Of a stretch of 64,000 nucleotides of DNA, positions 24,208 to 36,744 are shown one piece after another. The notes beneath the pieces are model-generated. The model saw nothing but the letters and a program-made list of their open reading frames with translations, had not been told where the DNA came from and ran no database searches. Source of the DNA: Patagioenas fasciata (lineage: Eukaryota > Chordata > Aves > Columbiformes > Columbidae); contig NC_092521.1 in assembly GCF_037038585.1 (NCBI RefSeq), positions 54,982,398-55,046,397 on the forward strand. Direction: 5' to 3'. Every line of letters starts with the position of its first letter. Positions within the stretch are counted from its first letter, which is position 1. The position numbers and the translations under genes are program-made.

Positions 24208-27200
24208 CATGCGAACAGGGATTCCGGTATCAAAGCTTAGGGAGGATGTTTAAGAAATTGTAACTCCAGACAGTTCCTTGCATGGGGATGCATGGAGGGG
24301 TTCAGTGCTTTTCTTTCAGTCTGGCAGGTGAATGGATTATTTATTATTAGTCCTAGGCTGCAATGTCCCATAGTAACACTGCAGGAAATGGGTTCTGACC
24401 TCATCCGTGAGCAGAAAAAATGTATTTGCTGTCATAAATCTCCAACTACTTATTGGTGCAATCAGCACAGTCATTGTGAACGCCTTACAACTTTATATGG
24501 TGTGAGAGAAACTTAAATTTTATTATATGCTTTCAGCAGACTGTATTTTCTTCTTGAGTTTGTTGATGATAAAACTCCATGGAGATGAACTGCATTGTGT
24601 TCCTAAAAGTAGAGAAGGGTAGTAGCTCTGGCTTAGCTCCACCATCAACTCTTCATAATTAATTAACATTTTTGTTTCCTCTTTTTCACTCCGTACTGTG
24701 GCAATTTTGAGCAAGCAGATCCAAACGTGCTTTCAATGCATGTGTTAGGGAAAGAGTGAGGAGGCAACTCAGTCACCTATAAAATCAATGTCAGAAAATA
24801 AAAACAGAGTAATAAAGTAAAGGAAATATATAGTAATGGATGTCTGCATTGCAGACAAAACAATGAAGGCACTGCTTTACCATAAATCTACAGTGTGAAG
24901 CAAAGATCACAAACGTCGGCAGTGGATTTTGAACAGCACGCTAAGCAAGGCATAGAACAAGTAACTGAATAAGTTAGCATTGAAGTCAATAATAACTTAG
25001 TTATTCTTTGATTTTTCAAGCAGGTGAAACGTTACGTAGTAATTTGTGATGTTTGCACAGCCATGAAGCCTTTTACAATGTTCCCATCAGCTTCCCATTT
25101 GGAAAGCTCAAGTTTATAGATCATATCACCTCACAAGAGTGTAAAAAATTTACAGTGTCTGATGTTTCTCCTTTCCACATTTCCTGCATAGCAAATGGAA
25201 CAATAAACATAAAGAACCTCCAGTGTTGATTAATTTGTCATCAAAACATGCCACCAGCTATTTGGGGGCTCAGGAAGGTTTTTGCTTTACATCCTAAAGT
25301 CTCTAGAGCCCTATATGGTGTTTTAGAGACTTGTAGAGGACACGCTGTCTTTATGAGGGAAATGATGCAAGGACCAGCCCACGACATGCTCAGGAGCTTG
25401 CTGGCTCGCTCAAATCCCCTGCCAGCCCAGGCAGACCTCTGTATTTGCCTTCCTCTGGGGATATGTGTGTGTGCATTAAGATGTGCTCATAAATATGTTC
25501 TAACTGTTTGAGAAAACAAAATGATAGCAGCTGGGAGGAGATGGCAGTTTTATAAACGCGTGCTAATTTTTTCATAGATTATTATCGAGCATTTTAGAAC
25601 AGTGATCTTGCCGGTAAGTGCCAGTTCTTTTCGTTCATTTCAGTTTAATAGCTTAATAATGCATAATTGGAGTTCTTGGGTACTGGTAGTGAAAGGACAC
25701 TACGCTCCATTAAGTCCAGGATATTTATTTTGAGAAAATGAGTGAGTGCACAGTTTTCTGGGAGCACTAATAGACACAAATGGATTTCAAAAAGCCTTTT
25801 ACCATTAAAAAATAAGACTCAACTATGGGTCACATGCTCTGCTCCCAGGATGAGCCCAGGATGCAGTCTGTCACTCACTCGTTCTTCATTAAAGAAATTC
25901 TGCGGATCTTGCTGGGAGTGTTCTTGATTCATTGAGCTGTGAATGGGATCAGACTGAGGCAGCACTCTTTGTAAAAAAGATATATGATTTCGAAGCAAGT
26001 TTGTTCAGCATTATAGTGATGATTTTTAATGCTACCCACTAGAAGTATCCCTAGAAATTCTGTTATTGTCTAACGATTCATCCACACAAAGGAATGTTGG
26101 TCTCAGGGTGTTTTTAAAGTTCTTTCGTTGATGAGTTCTTTGTTCGAATTTCATACACCTTCTTCTGCAGAGCTCATGTGTGATGGACTGTAATGGAACA
26201 TAACACCCTCTCTGCTGCTTCCTCTGGCCTCAGACTCCACACCGTGATGGGGTGGCTATGGGATAGAGAGGTACTTACGGGGAGCAATGGACATTTGGGG
26301 CATTTTCCATGCCTGTGGAGTACCATGCCCCTTCCCACACTTAAGACTTCTTAGTCTTGAGTCTTCAACACAAATACCTATTTAGCAGTGATTTCTGACT
26401 AACGGTTATTTCATGCGGTCTATCATTTCAAGCCTCTCAGGCTATCCTAAAACTTTGCTGTTGTAAGTAAAATAAACTCGCTAAGAATAAAAAGTAAACC
26501 TGGTCAAAGAGGTGTGACATACACAATACATTCAGTGTGGTGTTGTGCAAGGCTTGCCTACGTTTCCTTCATGTCACTGAAGGGAAAGAGAAGTTGAGGT
26601 ATTTTCTACTGCTCAAGCCTGGGAATTTCGTTCCCTTCTGATCAAATTGGCTCACGATATCTCAACATCCTTCAGTCTTGTTAGATATTTTAGTCATGTC
26701 TTATTCACCTTCCAACTTGCTAAATATAATGTACCCTCTGTTGAAGAGATGTCTGGTATAAATGCCCAAATCTATTCCAGTCTACATGTCTTGATTCAAC
26801 TTAACTTTGTTTCTCCATTGCTACTAGCACTAGTAAAAGTTTTTGGAAAATCTACCCGTTTTCTACCCATCACTCATCTCATGTCTAAATAAGAAACAGA
26901 TAAAATCCATGAGCCAACATGCCGAGCTGATGCTTGGCATATAAACAATAAAACATATAAACAATAAAACATATAAACAATAGTAGAAAGAACAAAGTGA
27001 CTTAACATTTCACTTTTTATCACATCTTATTTTCACTTGTCACTTGCATTTGGAAAACTGTCTTACAACAATATTTTCATTTTCAATTTTATTTTTATTG
27101 ACTGCTTTTCTTTTTTCAATCCCACTCACATAACTATGGCAATATGAGTTATCTATGGATGATTCATTTATCTTGCTGACAGCAAGCCTGTCCAATGAAT

Positions 27201-27492
27201 TAGAAACAGACATAGCTCCATGACATCTAATTATACTTTCCTTCTCTTTTTGCTATGTTTTAAGAGGAAAACAAGGTCTTAATCAGCAACGATGTGTATT
27301 AAAATATAAAATATTTTAAATATATTTGAGGGCTTTCATTTGAGTTAAAATATTTTTTGTTTTAATTTTCTAACTGTGTCGAAGATACACGCCTTTCTTC
27401 GGGGGTTGTAATGTTCTATTAAACATTGGAGTTAATACCTAGTATAAATATGATTTTTTTTTATTTATGGTTATTTCTGTCTCTAACTGCAG
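24200..27492. other. unique non-coding DNA, no gene seen
   Basis: AT-rich sequence with a small tandem repeat at 26937-26984. No frame over about 90 codons and no recognisable domain. Confidence 0.5.
26937..26984. repeat. three tandem copies of a 16-bp unit
   Basis: Unit ACATATAAACAATAAA occurs three times head to tail; the first differs at the first base and the third in its last bases. Each unit contains ATAAACAATA, which resembles a forkhead-type core (TAAACA). Confidence 0.85.
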
Positions 27493-27538
27493 CTTCTCCA
27501 CGTGTAATGATTCAGGCACCACAGATTACCTCGGTCAG
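27493..27538 (+). other. exon-like block with consensus splice sites, 46 bp
   Basis: Long T/C-rich tract ending CTAACTGCAG at 27492, then 46 bp, then CAG|GTAAGA. CTAAC upstream resembles a branch point but lies very close to the acceptor. Two frames are open (one reads STCNDSGTTDYLGQ). The small size makes coding assessment impossible; the good sites suggest at most a lncRNA or microexon. Confidence 0.18.
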
Positions 27539-28362
27539 GTAAGATTTGCACAATACACCCACTTTCCCCTTCATGGAGTGTGGTTTGCATCATTCTCCAC
27601 TCAGGAGCTTTCAGCCCCCTCAACTCTTGTGACTGTTGACCTGGAGTCAACCTCTGTCACACCCATCTCTGATTATTTTAAAGGTAGTGGTGCTAAAGAG
27701 AGATTCCTAAGCAGCGTTCCTGAGGACAGATGGAAAGCAAATTTAAATCTGTATTCCGAAACACTCTCAACAACAGATAAAATCCTAAATAGCTTCTTTC
27801 ATCACCAGCCATACAGGGATGTGAGTCTTTGTTCACGAGTCTGCTTCTGTTGCGAGAACCCGTACATATTCAAGGGCTTCCTCTGAGAAAGAGGATTTAC
27901 AAGTTTGGATTTGCACTTTCTATATGAAGATAATCAGTAGAAACAAGACATGTTGCCAAACTTGAGTGCGAAAGGGAGGATCTGCTCCTCACAAGCTCTT
28001 CCTTCACCAGGAGGCGACCTACACAAAGCAACACTTCTCTTGAATTTGATGAGTACTTGTTAAACGGGACGGTTCAGATATCCCCACGAACTTCATGACT
28101 TTTACCTCCTACTACAACTTTTTGCACCAATCAAACTGATCATGTATTGGCCCTCCTCTACCTGAGACCCAGGAAGAGCATCATTTTGCTTTGTCTGCTT
28201 CCACATTCATCCATATGGATTAAGTCATACAAAAGCTCACATCTGCCAGCTGGCAAGAAGCCATAAAACCTATTGTTTTGCCATCCCTTCAGCCTTTGGT
28301 GAAGACTATTGTTGACACCAAGGTCATTGTGCCCTTGTATGTACGACTGTCATTTTTGCCAG

Positions 28363-28485
28363 CAGGGCTGATGAGATGTGGGGTGCCTGACAGCCCCCCG
28401 TCGCAAAGCGATGCAGTGGATCTAACTCGGAATTTTGAAGTGGAGAGAAGCAGTAGGGAGACAATGATGCTGAGCTCTGTTCACC
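28363..28485 (+). other. exon-like block with consensus splice sites, about 120 bp
   Basis: Acceptor TTTTTGCCAG|CAG (start at 28363 or 28366) and donor ACC|GTAAGT (28485/28486). Only one frame is open and it reads LMRCGVPDSPPSQSDAV and onward; more than half of its third codon positions are G or C by hand count, above the surroundings, and it contains several CpGs. The frame also opens upstream of the acceptor. RCGVPD resembles the cysteine-switch of matrix metalloproteinase prodomains, but flanking residues do not, so this is taken as coincidence. A coding or lncRNA exon is possible; product unknown. Confidence 0.25.
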
Positions 28486-30521
28486 GTAAGTAAAGGGTGT
28501 TGAGCTTTGGAGGAGGTGTAAAAATTATTAGTAAGGCACTTAAAAGCTCCTGCTCTTTTTCCTGTGTGCAGTTATTTTTTCCCGATGTCAACTTCATACG
28601 GAGTTCTTTGCAGCTGTTTTTCATTCACATCACTAACACAAAAATTTCACTCACCGTTAGGCAAAGTAATGTAAACTGTACAGTAATCCAACTGAAAGAA
28701 ATAAGGAAGAAAATCAGAAGATTGTCTCAAATCTATATGTGCTTTAAACTTAACAAAACTCTGAGTGTCAACTAAATGCCGTGTGGTTACTAGAAGCTCA
28801 GAAATTTCAAACTAAGAACCATAAAATTACCAAGATTCACAGTTAAGTTTTACATAGCTGCTAAACCTCAAAATAATTAGCATTGACTATCTCTGCTAAT
28901 CAATCTGAAGCAAATGTTGGAAATTAGAGGCTAAATCATGTAATTCTGGATGCCAAATGTTTATCCAAAAGTCCTATTTATGACACACCATTGTTTTCTT
29001 ATGTTTTTACTTCAGTAATAATTGAAAGGTGTGGTTTAGAACTGTAACTAAAAAAATGCCATGCATTTAAATAACGATTTTTTATCTCAGTGTACGTATG
29101 AGCATGACTATTTGGTGAATTTCTTGCTCTTACATACGCATTTTATAACTGTTGCATATTTTGGCAAACAGCCACTTAAAAACAAATATAAAATTTAGCT
29201 GTAAGTGTCTCATAATTAGTCATATGACAACTTGCATTGTAAGATGCTCAGAGAGCATGTTTGTTTCTGGGATTATGAGAGGCAGCCACAGAATGAGCCC
29301 TAAAAGGGATTTGATTAGGGGAGAACAGGCCCAGCTCTGGGAAAGCGTTTGTTGGCTTACTTCAGTCTGTCTCTAGCCTGGAAGTTCCCTACTTATATTC
29401 TTAGAGGATCATTTCCAAAATTTGGGCTGAAGGAGTGAAAGAAAGAATTCCAGTGGCCTTGTTGACTTTTGAAACTTATCATGGCTTTTAGAACCAGCTA
29501 CATCCCAATTAGAATAATTGTTTCTTCAAGGTCTGAGTACACTGTAATTTACATGAGACTTGCAAGTAGTACCTGCGAAAACACCATCTGGCAACTCTCA
29601 CAATATTAATGTGGCTAAGCCTTCATGAAACTTGGAAGAAAAAGATGGAAGCTAATTCCAACCATAAAGAGTATGTAAATATACAGATAATTATGTTTCT
29701 TTGTGAAGTTTCATGAAGCAACAAGCAGGCTTTGTTGTAACTGTAGAGCAAACAAGTTCTGTTGACAATAATGTAATAAATATCCTTTTAAAAATATTTT
29801 TAAAGAGTTCATTATCAATAATAAGTAAATCCCAGCTGCTTCTGTCTGTCCACCTGCCTCACAAATCAGGAGTGCATTTGAGTGGGAAAGGCTTGAAATA
29901 TTGACTGAAATGATATGTTTCTGTTGAAATTCCTGGAGTCTGAATTGTTTGCAGAGCTGATCTCCATGATTTGTTCCACTTCAGCATAAATGAAAATACA
30001 TAAAGAAGGAAAAATCCAGCTGCCTCTAGTTTCTTTGCTACGTGGCTCTTTTTAACTCTCCAAGTAAAAAAATATGGTGAGTTCTTGAAGTTTTCTAGAA
30101 AAATCACCCAGGAAAAATGTAACCTTGTCTTCTCACACCTCAGGCTTCCTGATGACACATAACAAAACCTTCATGTAGACAGGAGCCCTGTCCTCCTTTC
30201 ACCTCGCTTTTTTGGTCTACTCAGCCCAGGAGACCCTGTGCCTCCCACCTGTACCCCAGCTCTATCCCATCAGGCAGAAGAGGCAGCATTTGTGCACAGG
30301 TGGCCCAAAAGTGCTCCCTGAGAAGGCAGCAGTGCCCAGATGTTGTCACTGCTCTCTTTATTCCTGTCCCCACTGACATACAAAGGCCCTGGGAATTTAC
30401 TGGCCCATTTACTGGCATGTCATGTCAGGAGTGTATACGGCTTTCCTCTGCAGCTCTGATTGTGATTCACCATATTAACCTAGGTATTTTCATATTTGCA
30501 TGACAACAAGCAGTTCTGCTC
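28486..30521. other. unique non-coding DNA, no gene seen
   Basis: AT-rich sequence with only short frames; no repeat family recognised. Confidence 0.5.
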
Positions 30522-30657
30522 AAAAAAAAACCAACCAAACAAACAACTGAACAAACAAATAAAAAACAACCCCACAAACAAACAACAAACAAAAAAACAC
30601 AAAAAAAAAAAAAAAAAAAAGAACACACCAAAAAAACCCCCAAGACAACAATAAGCC
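30522..30657. repeat. A-rich low-complexity block (CAAA)n / polyA
   Basis: CAAA-type units, then twenty A at 30601-30620, then CA-rich sequence. The minus strand reads as a Phe/Val/Leu-rich frame that is low-complexity. Confidence 0.9.
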
Positions 30658-30882
30658 AACGAAAAAATTCTGTGTAGAATGCTGGGAAAGAATGAGAATA
30701 ACTGCAGGTGTATAGGCTATGATGTGAAGAATGCGCCTTTTCTCCTGTACAGCTGCATCACAGAAACAGCTGAGAAATATAGGAGGTAGAGGGAAGTCAC
30801 AAGGATTTTGAGAGTTTTGAGAAATAGTTAAATGATCCCAGCACAGATATAGCAGGTTACACATACTATGGAATGTAGAAGT

Positions 30883-30921
30883 CTTTCTTTTTTCTTTTTC
30901 TTTTTCTTTTTTTTTTTTTTC
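30883..30921. repeat. T-rich (TTTC/T)n low-complexity block
   Basis: TTTC units grading into a T-run. It lies about 230 bp from the A-rich block, so the two could pair when transcribed. Confidence 0.85.
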
Positions 30922-31854
30922 TGTTCAAAAGGAGGAAACTGCCAATTTTTTTCAGCATGTTCACTATTTCTGATACTAAACTGCAATTCCAAACCCTTGC
31001 AGGTTGTATGCCCTGGACAAATCAGCTCCCAGCTTTGCTAAGAAAATATTTTTACAATGTTAATTACTTCATAAGTTGTTTTTTTAATTGAAAAAGTTAA
31101 TTCGACATGAAACTTTCAGGATTGCACTTTCACATGAATCATTTGACTTCATATGCTAAATCAGCACAGCAGCTGAAGGAGCTGTTATGTAAGTATTGAC
31201 AAAACAGCTTCGAATCATCATTTCTTCGTAGTATCTGGATGAGCTCATTTGTTCTTCAGAAACCACTTAGAGCCTAAGGGCTGATAAAAAACTCCCAAAA
31301 TCTGTGTTCAAAACAAGTCCAGCAGTATTCTGTAACACTGTCATCTGCACAACACAGCAAGTAGTTCCAAATCTCTCTTGTGAAATCCTTTTAAAATTAG
31401 GTTTTCCCACAAACCTATTGCTGGCTGAGTATATGGAGCCTGACAGGGCTTTTAGTTTAACTAGAAATAATTCCAGCCCCATCTACTGAGTCATTCTGAA
31501 TTTGCAACAGATCATCCAGAGAAAATACACAGGAAAATATAGAGCATTTGTTAACCGTAAGTTGTTCAGAAAAGAGATGTTTTCTTTCTATATGCTTTTA
31601 AAAAGGGCCACACTAGCAGTCATTCTTAAAGCAATATAAGGGTACTAACAATTAGAAATAATTAATGAAAAAATGTGCAACTCTTTGAAGCTCAATGAGT
31701 CTTTTATGTTTCTCCAAACCTACTGGGATGTCTGTAACAGGGTGACAGAAATTTTATAGGACATGTTATTTTAAATTATTTTTTCCTGTCATTTTCTAAT
31801 CATTTTAAGAATGGAATTCCAACAAATTTACATTCTTTTCACCTGCTGTAACAG

Positions 31855-31978
31855 ATACCTGCAGGTCTTCAACAGCAAGCAGCAACAGGGACAAAATCAG
31901 TCCACCTTTTCTGGAACTTACTCCAGAAACTTCCGCTGGGACAAATTCTGGGCTTATATGAAGGAGTTTGCACATCTT
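31855..31978 (+). other. exon-like block with consensus splice sites, 124 bp
   Basis: Pyrimidine-rich acceptor ending CTGCTGTAACAG at 31854 and strong donor CTT|GTAAGT at 31978/31979. One frame gives 41 codons after the first base (YLQVFNSKQQQGQNQ ... RWDKFWAYMKEFAHL), with about 60 percent G or C at third positions by hand count, clearly above the surroundings. However, a second forward frame and a minus-strand frame are also open, which weakens the coding case. No family recognised. This is the most exon-like block of the window together with 28363-28485 and 14296-14391. Confidence 0.27.
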
Positions 31979-33354
31979 GTAAGTGTACATTTGAGAACTT
32001 TTGTCTTTGAAGAATACTTAAGAACACACAAAGGAGATTGAGACACAGGTCATACAGGTTAGGGACAGAATAAACCTCCTACCCATTCACTGGAGAAGTA
32101 TGTATTACATGTCAACAAGTTAACAGAAAGGGCCAGATCCTGTCCCACAGCAAGGCTTTGCACTGCCCCCTTCACCAGCACAAAGCTTCCATAAAGACTT
32201 AACTGGTCACCTTAACTCGCCACTGCAGAGCTCAGCTTACAACTTCACATTGTAGACAGTTCTTGATCCACTACTGCTCCCAGGTGGGGAGCCTGGTACC
32301 AGATATCCACCAAAAATCCATTCCTGAAAGTCAGAATAGCTTTTGGGAGGGTCAGACCAGCTGCCAAAAATGCATCTATGTTGGTTCAGTGCTGATGACC
32401 CAACACTGGAGAGCAGGACAAAGGTAGGGGAGCAGCTCCAATGAAAAACATTGGTGGACTGAGTCCTCCTGGCCACTGCTGCAGCTAATTAGATTAACTA
32501 ACTTGTTTCTTGTGCTCTGAGAAGTAGTTGGGTTAGTAAGACCCATCTTGCTGTATTAGGAGGATCGAGATACCCCCATAGCACAGGGCTCAGGTCTGAG
32601 TCATACCTGTACACCTGGGCAATCCTACGTGATCCATGCCTGATCCAGACCTGATCACATGGTCTTGAGGTGATGGCAGTATTTAATCATTCTTTCCTCT
32701 ACCAGGTTGTGTTTCTGCTAGTTGAAGTCTATTGTGACAGCTAAAGCTCTTATAGTGCAGAAAGTGACTTTCCCCTCACGCTGTGGCAGGCAGGTTCTTT
32801 GTGCCTCAACAAGTGCCCTTCCCATCTGTGAGAGACCTGAGGACCTCCAGGAGCAGAAATAAAACTTCCAGGAAGCAGCACCTACAGCTTTAAGCTGAAA
32901 TACGGCATTACGGCCACAAGTTGCCCATTAATGTGAGAAGCTGGCAGATTCAATAAGTGACTGCCCGACAGATCTCTAGGGTAGGAAGCATAGCATGCCA
33001 GGTTGGATAAATCCTTCTGTCACACCTGAATAATAACAGGTACCCTCAAAACACTTTCTAAAAGTTAGAAGAAACTTCTGCAACAGCTCATATCTCAACA
33101 CATTATTGCACTGCAAATTAGTTATATACAGTTCTTCCTATTCACTTTTTTCATGAACTCTTGTGGGACAATACCTGGAAAAGGCTCCTTTTTTTCAACC
33201 TAGAGAAATATTTCCTGAATTCCTTTGATTATAGTTAGCTTTCCAGTCACGCACTTACAGAGCGGCTCTTGGACTCTTTTCCAAACTCTCTCTTTCACTC
33301 CCCATGCACAGATCCTGTTCAAACTGCTGGGCTAACAAGACAAGCTGAAGCGGT
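31979..33354. other. unique non-coding DNA, no gene seen
   Basis: Moderately GC-richer around 32.1-32.9 kb. No repeat family or domain-bearing frame recognised. Confidence 0.45.
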
Positions 33355-33475
33355 GTTTAGACAATGTTTTTAGGGACATGGTTTAGTGCTAGAGTTAGGT
33401 TGGGTTATGGTTGGACTTGATGATCCTGAGGGTCTCTTCCAACTGAAATGACTCTAGGATTCTATGGTTCTACAG
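33355..33475 (+). mobile_element. CR1 LINE, short 3'-terminal fragment
   Basis: About 120 bp of CR1 3' end on the plus strand: TTAGGGACATGGTTTAGTG, GGTTGGACTTGATGATCCTG, CTTCCAACTGAAATGACTC and a final GATTCTATGGTTCTA tail. Closely resembles the end of the copy at 36745-37405, suggesting the same CR1 subfamily. Confidence 0.88.
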
Positions 33476-34524
33476 TTTGTGTAAGGTCTGTGCCGTACAG
33501 ATGAAGTTCTAACTAAAGAAGGCAGCATTAGTGCTGGGATCAGAATCCATGTATAAGATGTGATTCAGACACCTAAATTTAGATGCATGTAGTGTAGGTG
33601 TCCATGATGAGGCAGCTATGGCACAATTACCCTAAGAGGTCAAAGGGCCAGTTCAGCTTCCTAAATCATAGGTGTTCTGTGCTATTTGAGACTCCCAAGG
33701 GCAACTGTTATGCGGAGCTCACAGGCAATTTGTATCCTGCTGCAGGGCAAAGACCCTGCTAGAGGCCAGACAGTAAGTTCTTGGGCTAGGGCCTACATTT
33801 ACACACATTAACATCTGTTACCATGTGAGATGCCCCAGGAAATCCAAGGTGTGCACAAAGCTGGAAGACATGGCACAGGACCTTTGTGAGACATGTGGCC
33901 TTCTGAAATGGCAGATAAATATGCTTGTCCAGGCTAGACACCCTGGACACCTCAACTGGCACTAAACTGTGAGGGTGACCAAAAAGTGATGCCGATATCT
34001 TTGTCTAGGCAGTTGAACCACATCCCTAGTCAATAGAGCTGGAAATGCAGACACTGACATCAGTTCAATAATCCTCTGGAGTCATCCACTGCAATGGCAG
34101 GTTCCCCAGGAGACATGCAGGGAATTCATAGACATTGAGTCTAGTATCTCCAGCAGAAGTATCTTATCCTGCTTAGTGTCCAGAAGACTAAATTTCTCCT
34201 GTGTGTCCCGTGTATCACACACACAGTCTGGCATGGATGTTTCAGAGGCAAGGAGGCATCTCAGACAGTACCAGGAGCCCATTTTTAGGCAATAGAATCC
34301 TAGAGTAGCTCACGATCAGTTATAATGGCACCCTCACCAGCCAACTCACACGTAGACACTCACACTGTAGACGCCTCATTGTACAAGCCTGAACTGAGAT
34401 CTTCACCTCTAGCCCTGCTCAGATATGACACACTGCTATGTTTCAGACTACAGGCTGTTCCCTTCCTTTGTGTCTATCACCATCAGCCCATGATCTCAGT
34501 TCCTTCCCACAGCTGTGCTGAAAT
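33476..34524. other. unique non-coding DNA between CR1 copies
   Basis: No recognisable gene or repeat. A 105-codon plus-strand frame at 34325-34642 runs into the CR1 copy and has no domain features. Confidence 0.45.
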
Positions 34525-35090
34525 ACAATCACTGAATCATAGAACTGAATCACAGAATAGACTGAGAAGAGATTCACGGAGATCATTGAGTCCAACTCCT
34601 GGCTCCACACTGGGAAACCTAGAACTTATACCATATAGCTAAGAGCATTGTTGAAATGCTTCTTGAACCGCAACAAGCTTGGGGCCATGACCACTTCCCA
34701 AGGGTGCTTGTTCCAGCAACCAAGCACCCCCTCAGTGAAGAACTTGTCCTTAATGTTTAATCTGAACATCCCCTGATGAAGCTTTAAGCTATTCCCATAG
34801 ATCCTATCACCAGACAGCACAGAGAAGAGATCAGGACTTCCCTCTCCATTCTCCCAATGAGAAAGTTGTAAACAGCAATGTGGTCACCCCTCGGTCTCCT
34901 CTAAGCTGAACAAACCTTTTATCCTCAGCCGCTCCTCGTAAGTCATGCCCTCTACTCCTTTTACCATCTTTGTTGCTCTCCTTTGGACACACTCTAATAT
35001 TTTTATGTCCTTCTTATATTGTAGAGCCCAAAACGGCACACAGTACTCAAGGAGAAGCCGCACCAATGGTGAGCATATTGGGACAATCAC
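34525..35090 (-). mobile_element. CR1 LINE 3' fragment
   Basis: Minus-strand CR1. The low-coordinate end shows the terminal tail as its complement (AATCATAGAACTGAATCACAG). Toward 35090 the minus strand reads the ORF2 C-terminus: [35 protein letters not shown] and [14 protein letters not shown], matching the block seen in other copies here. 5'-truncated within ORF2. Orientation is opposite to its neighbours at 33.4 and 36.8 kb. Confidence 0.9.
34884..35090 (-). pseudogene. CR1 ORF2 C-terminal fragment
   Basis: A 68-codon open stretch encoding the region after the reverse transcriptase domain of CR1 ORF2: the HLEYCVQFWAP-like block (here [11 protein letters not shown]), YKKDI, VQRRATK and YEERL. 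It lacks the catalytic domain and is a dead remnant. The first Met is internal, not a real start. Confidence 0.75.
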
Positions 35091-36744
35091 TTATTCTTAC
35101 TGGTTAGCTGTACTGTACATAATACACCCCAGGATACATGTACAGCCAGGATTACACCATCCCAGGTGCAGAACTGCAGGTTACAATTACTTTAGTTACA
35201 AACAGTAACTAAAACACAGGTCAGTTGTTAGAGAATAACAAACCAAACATTGATGCTGAGCAAATCTACCCTCAAAGAAAATGCTTGTGAGCAAATTCCC
35301 ATCTGCTATTTCAAGTTCCCCGCAACACCCAGGATTACAGAGCCATAGGGAAAGGAGCCCTTAACTTTTTCTCCCACTCCCACATCTTTAATTACTTCCA
35401 AATCTCCTCAAGAACCCATTTAAGCCTCTCCAGCTGCCGAACTCCCAGGTTTTCCCTGCCTTACTGATTCAACCAAATCCACTCAAAAATGGACAAAAGG
35501 TGGTGAATACCTGGTTCACTGGGTACAGGTTTCAGAGTGTTGTTCTCTGGTGTGTAGAGAGAGTATCCTCAGATGGAGTCTCCCAAGTGTTATCAATTCT
35601 GCATCTGCTCAGTTCACCCATGGTATCATCTGATTTTTTATTTTTGTACCATTGCTAACATATCTCATTATTACCTTGGCACCTGGGGACAGTGATTTGC
35701 AGGAAGGGTTCTGTTCCAGGCCAGGCTGAATTATATTACAGTTCCAAAGCATGTTTGGCAACTGCTATAATAATAGTGGCTGGCTATTTTTAGATGTTTT
35801 TTTCTGTTCTTCTCTCAGTTCAGATCTGTCCTATTTAAACTCTATTAAAAAAAAAAAAAAAAAGATATTTTAGAGCAGCAATAGTTTTCTCTCAAAATTT
35901 GGGGTATATTTTTACTGCTTATAAAAAGAGTTTTAAATTACATTGCTTCTGTTTGATTTTTCTAAAACTGTGGTATAATTATTTTGGATCTAAATCTGTA
36001 TCTCTTTTCCATGGTGTGACATTATCTTAGAACAAGGACTGAATTTCCATCTAAACCTTTTGCTCACAGGGGAGTTTTTCCATATATTCAGTAACACCTA
36101 TTTTTGACATCTGAATATGAGATATCAGTCTTTTCCAGGGCCCTACCCCTCAGTCTTTGCTGTATATTTGCATGCTTCCAGATTTGCCCTGCTCCAATTC
36201 ACAAAGCCAAATGCAGTGACCCCCCCTCAATGTCCAAAAATGGCTGGGGCCACTTGCTGAGCTAAGAGTAGCAGAGGGAGTAGAATTTGGCACCTTCAGC
36301 GCTAGCAGCAGTAAGCAGAAAAAAACTACTTTCTCAGCATCATCTCACCTGATTCCACACAGGCTATTACCCTACGTGGAGCTGATTTAATCTGAAACCC
36401 ATGGTTCTAAAAAATGGGGTGGGGAGGATATTGGGAGATAATGTGAAGGAAAAATGTACAGTAGATTTTCCAAGTCAGCTGCAAAAATTGTCACACATGC
36501 TTACACATGAAGGAAAAAATAGTGCAGCAATGATGCTAGAATCTCTCTCAAGCCATTTTTAGCATCTTTCTAAGTGATGATATTCCCAAAGGAAGGGGGA
36601 CTACTCTGTAGTATACATTAAGTGTATCAACAAAGTATGAAATATATTAATATGTCATGCAAAATTGACTTCTCAAAGCCAAAAACAAAGGTCTTGTTTA
36701 CTTTCCATCTCACAGGTATCTCTGATGGAAGCATTGCTATTTTC
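35091..36744. other. unique non-coding DNA between inverted CR1 copies
   Basis: No gene recognised. An A-run is at about 35848-35863. This is the spacer between CR1 copies of opposite orientation. Confidence 0.45.

Noticed and set aside
26140-26160. tRNA-like B-box (GTTCGAATT)
   Set aside because: No A-box at the right distance and no cloverleaf stems.
28363-28400. Metalloproteinase cysteine-switch match (RCGVPD)
   Set aside because: Only about six residues match; the preceding proline-containing context and downstream catalytic-domain sequence are absent.
30520-30864. 114-codon minus-strand frame with long Phe runs
   Set aside because: It reads through the A-rich low-complexity block.
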